Made by a program: the position numbers and the translations under genes
Source of the DNA: Alphaproteobacteria bacterium
Lineage (GTDB): Bacteria > Pseudomonadota > Alphaproteobacteria > Micavibrionales > Micavibrionaceae
Direction: 5' to 3'
Assembly (NCBI GenBank): GCA_016757515.1
Contig: JAERIN010000007.1
Span: 1-51,200 of the forward strand
DNA: 51,200 bases
Notes under the pieces: model-generated
Told to the model about the DNA's origin: nothing
Seen by the model: only the letters and a program-made list of their open reading frames with translations
Database searches by the model: none
In this document: in pieces, positions 42,707 through 51,053 of the stretch
How positions within the stretch are numbered: position 1 is the first letter of the stretch
Layout of the letters: the number at the start of each line of letters is the position of its first letter

Positions 42707-44413
42707 ATGATGAGCGCTGTACTGGGCATGATTAGAAAAAGGACGAATGAATCTCAAGCTCCCGCACAACCCGTTAGGCCAAGTGACATAAATTCCTCCT
42801 CCCGATCCATTTGCACCTCTGTAGACGTTATTACGGAAGCCTGGAAGCTCATAAAAGCCGCCCCCAGTAGAACGACCCATGCTTGGGTTCATATGCCCCT
42901 TTTTTTGCTGACCAGAAAGCCAAAAAAGGCTTTCATGTTGCAGTTTATATCTTCCACGGATATCCTTCGTTCCTCTGGGCCCGAGGAAGACGAGACTATA
43001 TTTACAGTGCGATGCCGTTTCCTGGATGCGGACGGGAACGCAATACCTCTTCAAAGTGGAGAGGGCCACTTAGACTTGCGTACTTTTTCCGGATCCGAGG
43101 AGCGAAAAGCAACATTTCGTCTACCAATTGTGGAAGGAGCAGAAAGCATACAGATCTCATTCTATGTGCCAAACGCCTTCTGTGGAGAGACGCGCTTTAA
43201 GAAATTTCATATCATATGCGACCAAGAGGTGGGAACCCTCTCGGGCGCACGCATTGCGTGGGCCCCGATAGACTTCTCCAAGACGTGGCATCAAAAAGGT
43301 AGAAAGGTTTTTGTAAAGAGTTTTTATGGAACCCATTGGGCGGAGATGCCTAAGGGATGGAGATTGAAGAAGGTTCACCCAGCCGCATTGAAGATAGCAG
43401 AATCCTATCTATTCAATAACATGGAGTGCACGACCTTCGGTCTGTTAAGAGACAATCCGTGGGATTTTGATTTTTCAAAGTCCAGAAAACCTGGCAATTC
43501 TCTTCTACTCAGCTTCTCCGCAGGCGCAGACTCGACAGCGGCTCTGGCTCTTCTTCCAAAAGACACGATAAAATTTTTGTCAAAAAGGGGAAACGATCAC
43601 ATATATCTCTTCAATGGCAAGAGGTACATCTACCCTAAAAAGAGCGCGCTCGATTCTTGTATAGATTCTTACGATGACGTTGTGATCGTAGAACAAACAT
43701 TCGATGAAATTCCTATAGGAATAGGGCTAACTGTTGGAATCAAGGACCCTACAGGCTATGCGGTTTATGGGGTTCTGATGGCTGATTATTTCAATGCAGG
43801 AGCTCTGGCATTTGGGTCTGTGATGGAGCAGTGTTTCATGCGAAGCGGGAACAGGTTCTCAGATTCCATAAAGCACGAGAGATCGGGCATGAATAGAATA
43901 AAGAAGATTCTTTCTTATGCTGGCCTAAATTTTACTATGCCAACAGCGGGGCTATCAGAAGTTGTCACAGATAGGATATCGCTAAGATATCCATCTATTT
44001 CTTGTGGAAATACAGATGAAAATGGAGTGCCGTGCGGTACATGCTTCAAATGTTTTCGGAAAATGCGATTGATGTCATCGGATGTTCCAGAGCCAAGGCA
44101 ATCTGTTATAGATATACTTAAGAAATATCCACTAAAGAGCGCGACAAGTGTGATATACGCATGCCAAAAATCTGGATGGTCCTGCCCAGAGATCGAGAGG
44201 TACTTGGGCGCGGATCTCGGCTTTCTGGAAAGGTATTTTGGAAAGTCAATGGACTATTTTGTTCCAGAACAATATCGTGCCCACGTCAAGGGTGCCTTAG
44301 CTGAGCACGGGATAGACCCGATGTCCGAGGAAGACGAGCAGCGTCTGCGTCAAGTGGCCAGGATATTCCTTCCGGAGGAATTTTCCCTTGATTTGGCGAA
44401 TGTGCAGGAGTAA
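42707..44413 (+). CDS. PP-loop ATPase with QueC-like zinc site, unknown role
   Basis: 568 residues. About 265 N-terminal residues look beta-rich and unassigned. Then comes an ATP-pyrophosphatase PP-loop, LLSFSAGADSTAAL (269-276), and near the C-terminus C433-x9-C443-G-T-C446-F-K-C449-FRK, which matches the QueC zinc site (CxxCxxC after an earlier Cys). PP-loop enzymes activate carboxylates or amides by adenylation. In Pseudomonas the sugar amidotransferase WbpG, another PP-loop protein, works beside the same five enzymes encoded here. I infer a sugar modification, possibly amidation or amidine formation. The gene is AT-rich, so likely acquired. Confidence 0.75.
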   Translation: MMSAVLGMIRKRTNESQAPAQPVRPSDINSSSRSICTSVDVITEAWKLIKAAPSRTTHAWVHMPLFLLTRKPKKAFMLQFISSTDILRSSGPEEDETIFTVRCRFLDADGNAIPLQSGEGHLDLRTFSGSEERKATFRLPIVEGAESIQISFYVPNAFCGETRFKKFHIICDQEVGTLSGARIAWAPIDFSKTWHQKGRKVFVKSFYGTHWAEMPKGWRLKKVHPAALKIAESYLFNNMECTTFGLLRDNPWDFDFSKSRKPGNSLLLSFSAGADSTAALALLPKDTIKFLSKRGNDHIYLFNGKRYIYPKKSALDSCIDSYDDVVIVEQTFDEIPIGIGLTVGIKDPTGYAVYGVLMADYFNAGALAFGSVMEQCFMRSGNRFSDSIKHERSGMNRIKKILSYAGLNFTMPTAGLSEVVTDRISLRYPSISCGNTDENGVPCGTCFKCFRKMRLMSSDVPEPRQSVIDILKKYPLKSATSVIYACQKSGWSCPEIERYLGADLGFLERYFGKSMDYFVPEQYRAHVKGALAEHGIDPMSEEDEQRLRQVARIFLPEEFSLDLANVQE

Positions 44414-44469
44414 GATTTGTTGCCAGAGGAAGATCTTTACAAGAACACAAGAAAGGCGGCGGGCTAAGC

Positions 44470-45432
44470 GTGGCACAAGTGGCGGTCATAGGCTGTGGGC
44501 ACTGGGGCAAGAACCTGGTGCGCAACTTTGCGGGGCTTGGTGCGCTCACGGCCGTGTGCGATGCGGACGCCGCGCAGGCGGAGCGTTTGGGCGCGGAGCA
44601 CGGCGCTCCCGCGCTCTCCTGGGATGCTGTCTTGGGCGATATAGCCATAAACGCCGTGGCCATTGCGGCCCCGGCGCCCCTGCACCACCCCCTGGGCAGG
44701 CAGGCTTTGAGGGCCGGAAAACACGTCTTCATGGAAAAGCCCCTGGCCCTGACCGCCGGCCAGGCGCAGGACCTCATCGCCGTGTCCCGCGAAAAGGGCC
44801 GCACGCTGATGGTCGGCCACCTGCTCCACTATCACCCCGCCTTTGTCGCCCTTAAGGGGCTTGTGGCGGCGGGCCGGCTGGGCACTTTGCGCTACGTCCA
44901 CTCCCGCCGCCTAAGCACGGGGCAGGTGAGGGCCGAGGAAGATGTGTTGTGGAGTTTTGCCCCGCATGATCTGTCCATGGTCCTGGCCCTTATGGGCGCG
45001 GAACCGGGGGACGTGAAGGCCCGTGGCGCGGCCTATATCACGCCGGGCATCGCGGACTATGCCGATGTACGCATGACATTTCCGGGGGGCGCCGTGGCCA
45101 AGGTCTCGGTGTCTTGGCTCTACCCGGAAAAGGAACACCGCCTGGTCGTGGTCGGGGACGGGGGCATGGCCGTGTTTGACGATACCCGTCCGCTGGAGCA
45201 CAAACTCGCCCTCTACGCCCACCGGGTGGAGGAGAGGGCGGGCCGACCGATTCTGCACAAGGCCGTGCCCGAGTACATCGCCCTGGAGGCGGCGGAGCCT
45301 CTCCGCGCAGAGTGCGCGCACTTTCTTCATTGCGTGGACACGGGACAGGCCCCCGTGACAGATGGGCAAGAGGGCCTGCGCGTTGTGCGCCTTTTGGGGC
45401 GCGCACAGGCGTCTATGGAAAGCGGGGTCTAG
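44470..45432 (+). CDS. wbpB: Gfo/Idh/MocA oxidoreductase, WbpB-like 3-dehydrogenase
   Basis: 320 residues starting at GTG with AAAGG upstream. NAD motif VAVIGCGHWGKNLVRNF, then the EKPLAL motif with the catalytic lysine, GHLLHYHPAF, and WSFAPHDLSM are the family features. In the inferred pathway it oxidises the 3-hydroxyl of UDP-GlcNAcA. It is GC-rich, unlike the AT-rich genes around it, so the cluster is a mosaic. Confidence 0.85.
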   Translation: MAQVAVIGCGHWGKNLVRNFAGLGALTAVCDADAAQAERLGAEHGAPALSWDAVLGDIAINAVAIAAPAPLHHPLGRQALRAGKHVFMEKPLALTAGQAQDLIAVSREKGRTLMVGHLLHYHPAFVALKGLVAAGRLGTLRYVHSRRLSTGQVRAEEDVLWSFAPHDLSMVLALMGAEPGDVKARGAAYITPGIADYADVRMTFPGGAVAKVSVSWLYPEKEHRLVVVGDGGMAVFDDTRPLEHKLALYAHRVEERAGRPILHKAVPEYIALEAAEPLRAECAHFLHCVDTGQAPVTDGQEGLRVVRLLGRAQASMESGV

Positions 45433-45435
45433 GCC

Positions 45436-46329
45436 ATGAGAACGATCGATTCCTGTATGCTTGCCGAGGCGTTAGGGCTTAAGACGCAAGGACTGCGTTT
45501 TTGTGGCTTGGGCGTATCGTGCGCAGAAGACGGGACGGACCTCTTATCCTTTCTGGGTGACGCGAAGTTTGCCGCACAGATCAATGATAACCCTCGGATT
45601 CGGGGGGTTTTCGTGGAGAGAACGCATGCCGATCTCGTCAGCGATGACAAGGAGAAGGTGATCGTCGAGGACCCGAAATGGTTTTTTTTTAAGCTCCTAG
45701 ACCATCTGGCAAAAACCAAACAAAAGAACCCTAACTCCATATCAAGAAACGCTCGCATACACGACTCCGTAACCATCGCTCAGAAGGGCGTTGTAATAGA
45801 GGACGACGTCTATATAGAGCCTGGAGTCGTTGTACTTGAAGACGTAACAATACGAAAGGGGGCCGTGGTGCGCGCCGGTGCCGTCCTCGGGGTAGATGGC
45901 TTTGAGCACAAGAAGACCTCGCGCGGCATCGTGAGCGTAACGCATGACGGTTGCGTCGTTGTTTGCAAAGAAGCCGAGGTTGGTCCCCTGAACGCCATCA
46001 TAAAGGGGTTTAGCTACCGGAGCACCATCATCGGGGAACAAACCAAATTGGACGCCCATATCCACTACGCGCACGGCGTACAATCTGGGCAACGCTGTCT
46101 CATTGCTGCCTCGACCATTCTTGCTGGGCACGTTTCTATAGGGGATGATGTTTGGATAGGACCTGGGTCTGTGGTGTCCAATCGGATCTCTATAGGCGAC
46201 GGTGCCTTTATAACCTTGGGATCTGTGGTATCTCGTGATGTTCCCCCAGGCCAGAGAGTTACGGGCAATTTTGCTATCCCGCATGCTGTCTTCATGGCAG
46301 ACCTCAAGAAAAAGGCTCAGAGCGCATGA
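45436..46329 (+). CDS. LpxD-like hexapeptide acyltransferase, probable WbpD-role enzyme
   Basis: 297 residues. The N-terminal domain (1-100) resembles the uridine-binding domain of LpxD, and the rest is a left-handed beta helix with hexapeptide repeats (IEDDVYIEPGVVVLEDV and so on). HIHYAHGVQSG keeps the LpxD catalytic histidine context. The position between dehydrogenase and aminotransferase genes fits N-acetylation of the new 3-amino group. It is larger than known WbpD proteins (about 190 residues), so it may add a different acyl group. Its ATG is 3 bp after the wbpB stop. Confidence 0.75.
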   Translation: MRTIDSCMLAEALGLKTQGLRFCGLGVSCAEDGTDLLSFLGDAKFAAQINDNPRIRGVFVERTHADLVSDDKEKVIVEDPKWFFFKLLDHLAKTKQKNPNSISRNARIHDSVTIAQKGVVIEDDVYIEPGVVVLEDVTIRKGAVVRAGAVLGVDGFEHKKTSRGIVSVTHDGCVVVCKEAEVGPLNAIIKGFSYRSTIIGEQTKLDAHIHYAHGVQSGQRCLIAASTILAGHVSIGDDVWIGPGSVVSNRISIGDGAFITLGSVVSRDVPPGQRVTGNFAIPHAVFMADLKKKAQSA

Positions 46330-47447
46330 TCCCCTTTATCGATCTCCAGGCCCAGCAAGAGCGCATCGCGGACAAGCTCCGGGCGCGCATCGCTGCGGTT
46401 CTGGAACACGGGGCCTATATCATGGGGCCCGAGGTTGGGGAGCTGGAGGAGCGTCTCGCGGACTCCTGCGGCGCCAAGCACTGCGTCACCTGCTCCAACG
46501 GCACGGACGCGCTCCTCCTGCCCCTGCGGGCCAAGGGCATCGGCCCGGGCGACGCCGTATTTGTGCCCAGCTTTACCTTCGTGGCCACGGCCGAGGTTGT
46601 CTCCGCCCTCGGCGCTACGCCCCTCTTCGTGGATGTCCTCCCCGACACCTTCAATATGGGCGCACAGAGCCTTGAAGCCGCCATTGCCTTTGCCCGCACA
46701 CGGGGCCTGACCCCGCGCGCCGTCATCCCCGTGGACTTATTCGGGCAGCCCGCCGACTATGACGCCATTGCGGCGGTGGCGCAGCAGAATGGCCTATGGG
46801 TCCTGGCCGACTCCGCGCAGGGCTTCGGGGCTACCTATAAGGGCCGCCGCACCGGCACCCTGGGCCTGGCCACCGCAACCAGCTTCTTTCCAGCAAAGCC
46901 CCTGGGCTGCTACGGCGACGGGGGGGCCATCTTCACCGACGACGACGCCCTGGCCGCCGTGCTGCGCAGCCTGCGCGTCCACGGCAAGGGCGCGGACAAG
47001 TACGACAACGTGCGCATCGGGATGAACGCCCGCCTGGACACCCTCCAGGCCGCCATCCTTCTGGAAAAGCTCGCGATATTCGAAGACGAGATAGAGCGCC
47101 GCAACGCCGTGGCGGCCCGCTACAGCGCGGCCCTCGCGGGCACAGTGCACGTCCCCGCCGTGATGGACAACGCCGTGTCCACCTGGGCCCAATACACCAT
47201 CCGCGTCCCCGCCCAGCGGCGCGATGCCATGGCCGCACACCTCAAAGCCCAGGGCGTGCCCACCGCCGTCTACTACCCCACGCCGCTCCACCGCCAGACG
47301 GCCTATCGCGATGCCCCCGTCATGCCCGGCGGCCTGCCCGTGTCCGAGGCCCTGGCGCAGGAGGTTCTGAGCCTCCCCATGGGGCCGTATCTGAAATCAA
47401 GAGAGACAAAAATTATATTTAATGCCATTCACTCATTTAATAAATAA
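46326..47447 (+). CDS. wbpE: DegT/DnrJ/EryC1 sugar aminotransferase, WbpE-like
   Basis: 373 residues. The PLP lysine is K191 in TSFFPAKPLGCYGDGG, the DegT signature; MIPFIDLQAQ opens the protein, and HGKGADKYDNVRIGMNARLDTLQAA is the dimer region. It would transaminate the 3-keto sugar made by the WbpB-like enzyme. It overlaps the acyltransferase gene by 4 bp. Confidence 0.9.
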   Translation: MIPFIDLQAQQERIADKLRARIAAVLEHGAYIMGPEVGELEERLADSCGAKHCVTCSNGTDALLLPLRAKGIGPGDAVFVPSFTFVATAEVVSALGATPLFVDVLPDTFNMGAQSLEAAIAFARTRGLTPRAVIPVDLFGQPADYDAIAAVAQQNGLWVLADSAQGFGATYKGRRTGTLGLATATSFFPAKPLGCYGDGGAIFTDDDALAAVLRSLRVHGKGADKYDNVRIGMNARLDTLQAAILLEKLAIFEDEIERRNAVAARYSAALAGTVHVPAVMDNAVSTWAQYTIRVPAQRRDAMAAHLKAQGVPTAVYYPTPLHRQTAYRDAPVMPGGLPVSEALAQEVLSLPMGPYLKSRETKIIFNAIHSFNK

Positions 47448-47476
47448 TAATATTTTTCAAGGATAAGGTAAAAGTC

Positions 47477-49222
47477 ATGCGAATAGTTTCAGTAGTCCCC
47501 AATTCTGCTGTGCGGGATATACGCGTTATGAAGCAGGCTCGTTCGTTGCAAGAAGCAGGGCACGATATTAGCATTATTGGAGTCAAAGAGGCTGGGGCAG
47601 AAAGTTATAGATCAATTACAAAAGAAGGAATATATATATACAGGGCTCCGGTAAAAGAGACAGCATCAAAAATCTATGCAAGAATTCTATTCTTTATTAA
47701 TGCGTCCATCTTATCTATTTTATCTCTAATTTTTAGTTCGATGGCGTTTGTGTGTTGGCCCAACAATCAAGATCCAACAGATCTTATTTTATTTATAATA
47801 AAATTGTTATTTATATTTATTATTTTGTTTTTTATATACCACAAGGGGGTAAAAATTATCAAAGCACAAACTATCAGAAAATGGGAAAAATATATTAATT
47901 TATATTGTAGGAGGAGGGCTATGCTCATCGAGATTTTACCTCTTGTAAAGCAATTAAGCCCAGATCTGATTTATTGTCATGAGTGTATCGCTCTTGAAGC
48001 ATGCATGAGCGCCAAAAAAGATCTTCTCGTACCTCTTGTTTATGATGCACATGAATTCTATGAAGATATTTCTGGGGATGATGCAAAATTAGTGTCAAGA
48101 ATATTTAAGGATATACATAATAGATATATCAGAAAGATAGACGCTTTTGTTACGGTGGGTCAGGTGGCCCTTGATATGTACAAAAATGCTTATCCAGAAG
48201 TTATAAAAAATCATATGATATTACCCAACTCTGTTGAGCCTAAATATCTCAGAAAATATGATGGAAGACTGCACAAGAAAGCCGGTATCTCTTTATATAA
48301 AAAAATACTCTTATACCATGGGGGCGTCTCAAAGCACAGAAAAGTTGATCAGGTTATAAACGCATCTAAATACCTTACTGAGGATTGGCATGTGGTTGTC
48401 ATGGGAATGGGCGCAGATTTGCCGTATTTTAAAGATATTGCGGCATCCATAAATAATGAACATTCCAGAAGTGAAGCAGAGAAAATCATTTTAGATATAT
48501 ATGAGAAAGATTTTCAGCATGCAAAAAAAGAAAATTTGAAAAATATACAAAGTTATAGTAATCATTTTATAAAAGATCGCGAATATATGCGTCCTCTCAT
48601 CTCTTCAGAGATAGAAAAATACAAGGAGACAATCAGAGAAAAAATGATTTTAAATAGAAGGCGCAAATTAAAGGAGCAAATTACTGAAAAATTAATAGAA
48701 ATAAACTCCCACAGATCCGTTATAGGAGACCTGATCGAGAGCGCCCGATCTGAAGATTGGGCGCTGGCCTCTAGACTCGCGCTGGAAGACATTATACAAA
48801 TACAAAACATAGATGTTTCCAAAAGAGTCTCTATAATAGATCCTGTTCCATACGATGACCTATTGGACTGGGCCCAAGGTGCGCATATAGGTATTATACC
48901 CTACCCTATTACAAACGCCAACCATTGGGGCGCAGCCCCAAATAAACTTTGGGAATTTCCAGCCGCAGGAGTTCCTGTATTAGTCACGCCTTCCCTGGAA
49001 ATGTCTTCAACTATCCAAGAGTATGGTATAGGCTGGATGATTTCAGCAGACCCAACGGGAGAGGAGATTGCTCACAAAGTATTGTCTATCCATGAAAGCG
49101 AGATAACATTAGCAAAAGAAGCGTGCAAAAAGTTTATTATAGAAAGCAACTGGACCGTCCATGTGGCGCCCTGGATTGCTTTATTGGAAAAATTGTATGG
49201 CATATATAGGGAACAGAATTAG
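47477..49222 (+). CDS. Glycosyltransferase with a long helical insertion
   Basis: 581 residues, much longer than typical GT4 enzymes (about 370-400). The N-terminal VPNSAVRDIRVMKQARSL, YDAHEFYED and the C-terminal GIIPYP, then APNKLWEFPAAGVPVL, define a GT-B fold. Two hydrophobic segments (about 70-95 and 103-125) are inserted early. About 120 charged helical residues (340-460) are inserted between VVMGMGADLPYF and VSIIDPVPYDDL. The gene is AT-rich. Acceptor and donor are unknown. Confidence 0.8.
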   Translation: MRIVSVVPNSAVRDIRVMKQARSLQEAGHDISIIGVKEAGAESYRSITKEGIYIYRAPVKETASKIYARILFFINASILSILSLIFSSMAFVCWPNNQDPTDLILFIIKLLFIFIILFFIYHKGVKIIKAQTIRKWEKYINLYCRRRAMLIEILPLVKQLSPDLIYCHECIALEACMSAKKDLLVPLVYDAHEFYEDISGDDAKLVSRIFKDIHNRYIRKIDAFVTVGQVALDMYKNAYPEVIKNHMILPNSVEPKYLRKYDGRLHKKAGISLYKKILLYHGGVSKHRKVDQVINASKYLTEDWHVVVMGMGADLPYFKDIAASINNEHSRSEAEKIILDIYEKDFQHAKKENLKNIQSYSNHFIKDREYMRPLISSEIEKYKETIREKMILNRRRKLKEQITEKLIEINSHRSVIGDLIESARSEDWALASRLALEDIIQIQNIDVSKRVSIIDPVPYDDLLDWAQGAHIGIIPYPITNANHWGAAPNKLWEFPAAGVPVLVTPSLEMSSTIQEYGIGWMISADPTGEEIAHKVLSIHESEITLAKEACKKFIIESNWTVHVAPWIALLEKLYGIYREQN

Positions 49223-49224
49223 TC

Positions 49225-50298
49225 ATGAAAGAGAAAATTAAAATACTTACCTTTGTTGGGGCGAGGCCGCAATTTATTAAGGCCGCAACGGTTAGTCGAG
49301 AAATAAAAAAATGGCCCCTTATTCGCGAAGTTCTCGTTCACTCCGGGCAGCACTACGATCACGATATGAGTGACGTTTTTTTCTCCGAGCTCAACATGCA
49401 AAACCCAGAATATAATCTTGGCATTGGTTCCATGAGTCATGGGGCCGGAACCGGTCGCATGATTGAAAAGTCAGAGGAAGTTATTCATAAAGAGAGGCCA
49501 GACGGAATATTTGTATATGGTGATACAAATACGACTATAGCAGCGGCACTGGCGGCGGTTAAAATGCATGTGCCGATATTTCATGTAGAGGCCGGACTGC
49601 GTATTTATGATATGCATTCTCCAGAAGAGGTAAATCGCCGTGTTGTTGATCATGTTTCGCAGGTTCTTTTTGCGCCCTCCAGAAACGCAGTCACAAATTT
49701 AGAGGCGGAGGGTATTGTAAAGAATGTCTTCTGTGTAGGGGATGTTATGTATGACTCTGTTAATTTTTTTAAAGATAGTATAAAAGAATTAGGAAGCGCG
49801 TATTTTCCAGGACAGAGGTTCATACTTCTAACAATACATAGACAAGAAAATACAACCAACGAAGAAGATCTTATAAAGATATTTTCTGCTTTATCTAAAA
49901 TAAACATTCCTGTTCTTTTTCCTTTACATCCCAGGACACGAAAATTTCTATCAAATTCAAACGTAAAGTTGCCTGATAAGTGTAAAGTCATCAATCCGAT
50001 AGGATATCTGGATATTTTGCGGGAAGTGTGCGCGTGCGCTATGGTAGCAACAGATTCTGGTGGCCTTCAGAAAGAAGCTTTTTTTATGGGAAGGCGAGCA
50101 ATTGTTCTCCAAGACCAGAGCGGGTGGCCAGAGCTTGAAGAGTGTGGCGCAAATATAGTATGCGGAACACGGACAGAAAAAATCTTGTCAGCGTATGAAA
50201 GAATATCTGAAGCGCCCAATCCTCCGGAAATATATCCGTATGGGAATGGTACCGCTTCTAAACAAATATGCGATAGGATAACCAAGTATTTCTCGTGA
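49225..50298 (+). CDS. wbpI: UDP-N-acetylglucosamine 2-epimerase family (WbpI-like)
   Basis: 357 residues. FVGARPQFIKAATVS, HSGQHYDHDMS, VYGDTNTTIAAALAA, HVEAGLR and TDSGGLQKEAFF are diagnostic for the family. WbpI converts the 2,3-diacetamido uronic acid from gluco to manno form; a WecB role on UDP-GlcNAc is the alternative, but the four preceding pathway genes favour WbpI. AT-rich; starts 2 bp after the glycosyltransferase stop. Confidence 0.88.
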   Translation: MKEKIKILTFVGARPQFIKAATVSREIKKWPLIREVLVHSGQHYDHDMSDVFFSELNMQNPEYNLGIGSMSHGAGTGRMIEKSEEVIHKERPDGIFVYGDTNTTIAAALAAVKMHVPIFHVEAGLRIYDMHSPEEVNRRVVDHVSQVLFAPSRNAVTNLEAEGIVKNVFCVGDVMYDSVNFFKDSIKELGSAYFPGQRFILLTIHRQENTTNEEDLIKIFSALSKINIPVLFPLHPRTRKFLSNSNVKLPDKCKVINPIGYLDILREVCACAMVATDSGGLQKEAFFMGRRAIVLQDQSGWPELEECGANIVCGTRTEKILSAYERISEAPNPPEIYPYGNGTASKQICDRITKYFS

Positions 50299-50324
50299 TG
50301 GGGTGCGGTCTTTGATTGTTAGTC

Positions 50325-50498
50325 TCAACCACTATAATCCCCGGCGTATACGGCGCGGGCCTCGCGCTGGAGGTCGGCGAAGGCCTCGGCCTCCTGCCGT
50401 GAGGGGAACCTGCGCGCCATCGCGTGGCCTGAGGCAAGCGGCCATGAGACCTGGGCCTGGCCGTCGGGCAGATCGGTGATATAGGGCGGGGGGTGCAT
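50325..50498 (-). CDS. Small hypothetical protein, 57 residues
   Basis: Begins MHPPPYITDLPDGQAQ and has a short helical end rich in Ala and Arg. Its composition looks coding, but I recognise no family. It is convergent with wbpI, 26 bp apart. Confidence 0.45.
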   Translation of the reverse strand: MHPPPYITDLPDGQAQVSWPLASGHAMARRFPSRQEAEAFADLQREARAVYAGDYSG

Positions 50499-50606
50499 GC
50501 TGTGTTCTCCGGGGCGTGCTGCATTGCGCTGCGCGTATGTTCCTGCGGACTGTTGCACGGCCCGGGGCGCAAGTCCACACCCACTGCACTTTGCCGCCCC
50601 CGGTGG

Positions 50607-50636
50607 TTGCACCCGCGCCCCTTTGTGTCCTACACT
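50607..50636 (+). promoter_or_regulatory. Candidate promoter of a structured RNA
   Basis: TTGCAC (50607-50612), an 18-nt spacer and TACACT (50631-50636). It lies about 200 bp before a strong terminator, with no clear gene between. Confidence 0.5.
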
Positions 50637-50642
50637 CCCCGT

Positions 50643-50848
50643 AGGCGTGCGCGGACAACCGCGTGCGCCCGGGGCTTGATAACCCCACATCAAGCGGGCG
50701 GCGTGCCCGTCATCACGTCGCTTCTCGGCTCACGGCCGGGGGGCGGCGGCGTATGTCCAGGACCCCGGTCTAAAGGCCGTCGCGGTCGTCTTGATGCGGC
50801 TTATCAACTCCCGGTCACCAGAGCAGGACAGCTCTGGTGGCTCTTTTT
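50643..50848 (+). ncRNA. Candidate small RNA or leader RNA
   Basis: About 205 nt between a promoter-like pair and an intrinsic terminator. It holds a perfect 7-bp hairpin (50674-50680 with 50689-50695) directly followed by a 5-bp one (50695-50699 with 50705-50709). I recognise no known RNA family. It could be an independent small RNA or an attenuated leader of the small gene at 50874. Confidence 0.35.
50816..50848 (+). terminator. Intrinsic terminator
   Basis: Perfect 9-bp stem CACCAGAGC/GCTCTGGTG (50816-50824 and 50831-50839) with a 6-nt loop, followed by CTCTTTTT. It lies 25 bp upstream of a small gene. Confidence 0.8.
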
Positions 50849-50873
50849 GTTGTTTAACAGGGAGTTGCACACC

Positions 50874-51023
50874 ATGAAAACCGCTGTTTTGATCCTCACC
50901 TTCGCGGTCACCGCCGCCTTTTGCGTCACGGCCCAGGCCCACGGCGGCGGGTGCCGGAAAGATTCCCCGCCCGGCCAGTGCTGCCACATGGACAACCGCA
51001 CGGGCACCGTGCACTGCCACTAA
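50874..51023 (+). CDS. Small secreted Cys/His-rich protein
   Basis: 49 residues. A signal peptide (MKTAVLILTFAVTAAFCVTAQA) ends before HGGGCRKDS. The short mature part ends GQCCHMDNRTGTVHCH, which resembles the metal-binding-like GCHxNRKTGxYHCH ending of YHYH-type small secreted proteins. The function is unknown. GGGAG lies 11 nt before the ATG. It is followed by another exported-protein gene 30 bp downstream. Confidence 0.7.
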   Translation: MKTAVLILTFAVTAAFCVTAQAHGGGCRKDSPPGQCCHMDNRTGTVHCH

Positions 51024-51053
51024 AGGCGCGCGCGAGGAAAGGAGGGGTCGATC

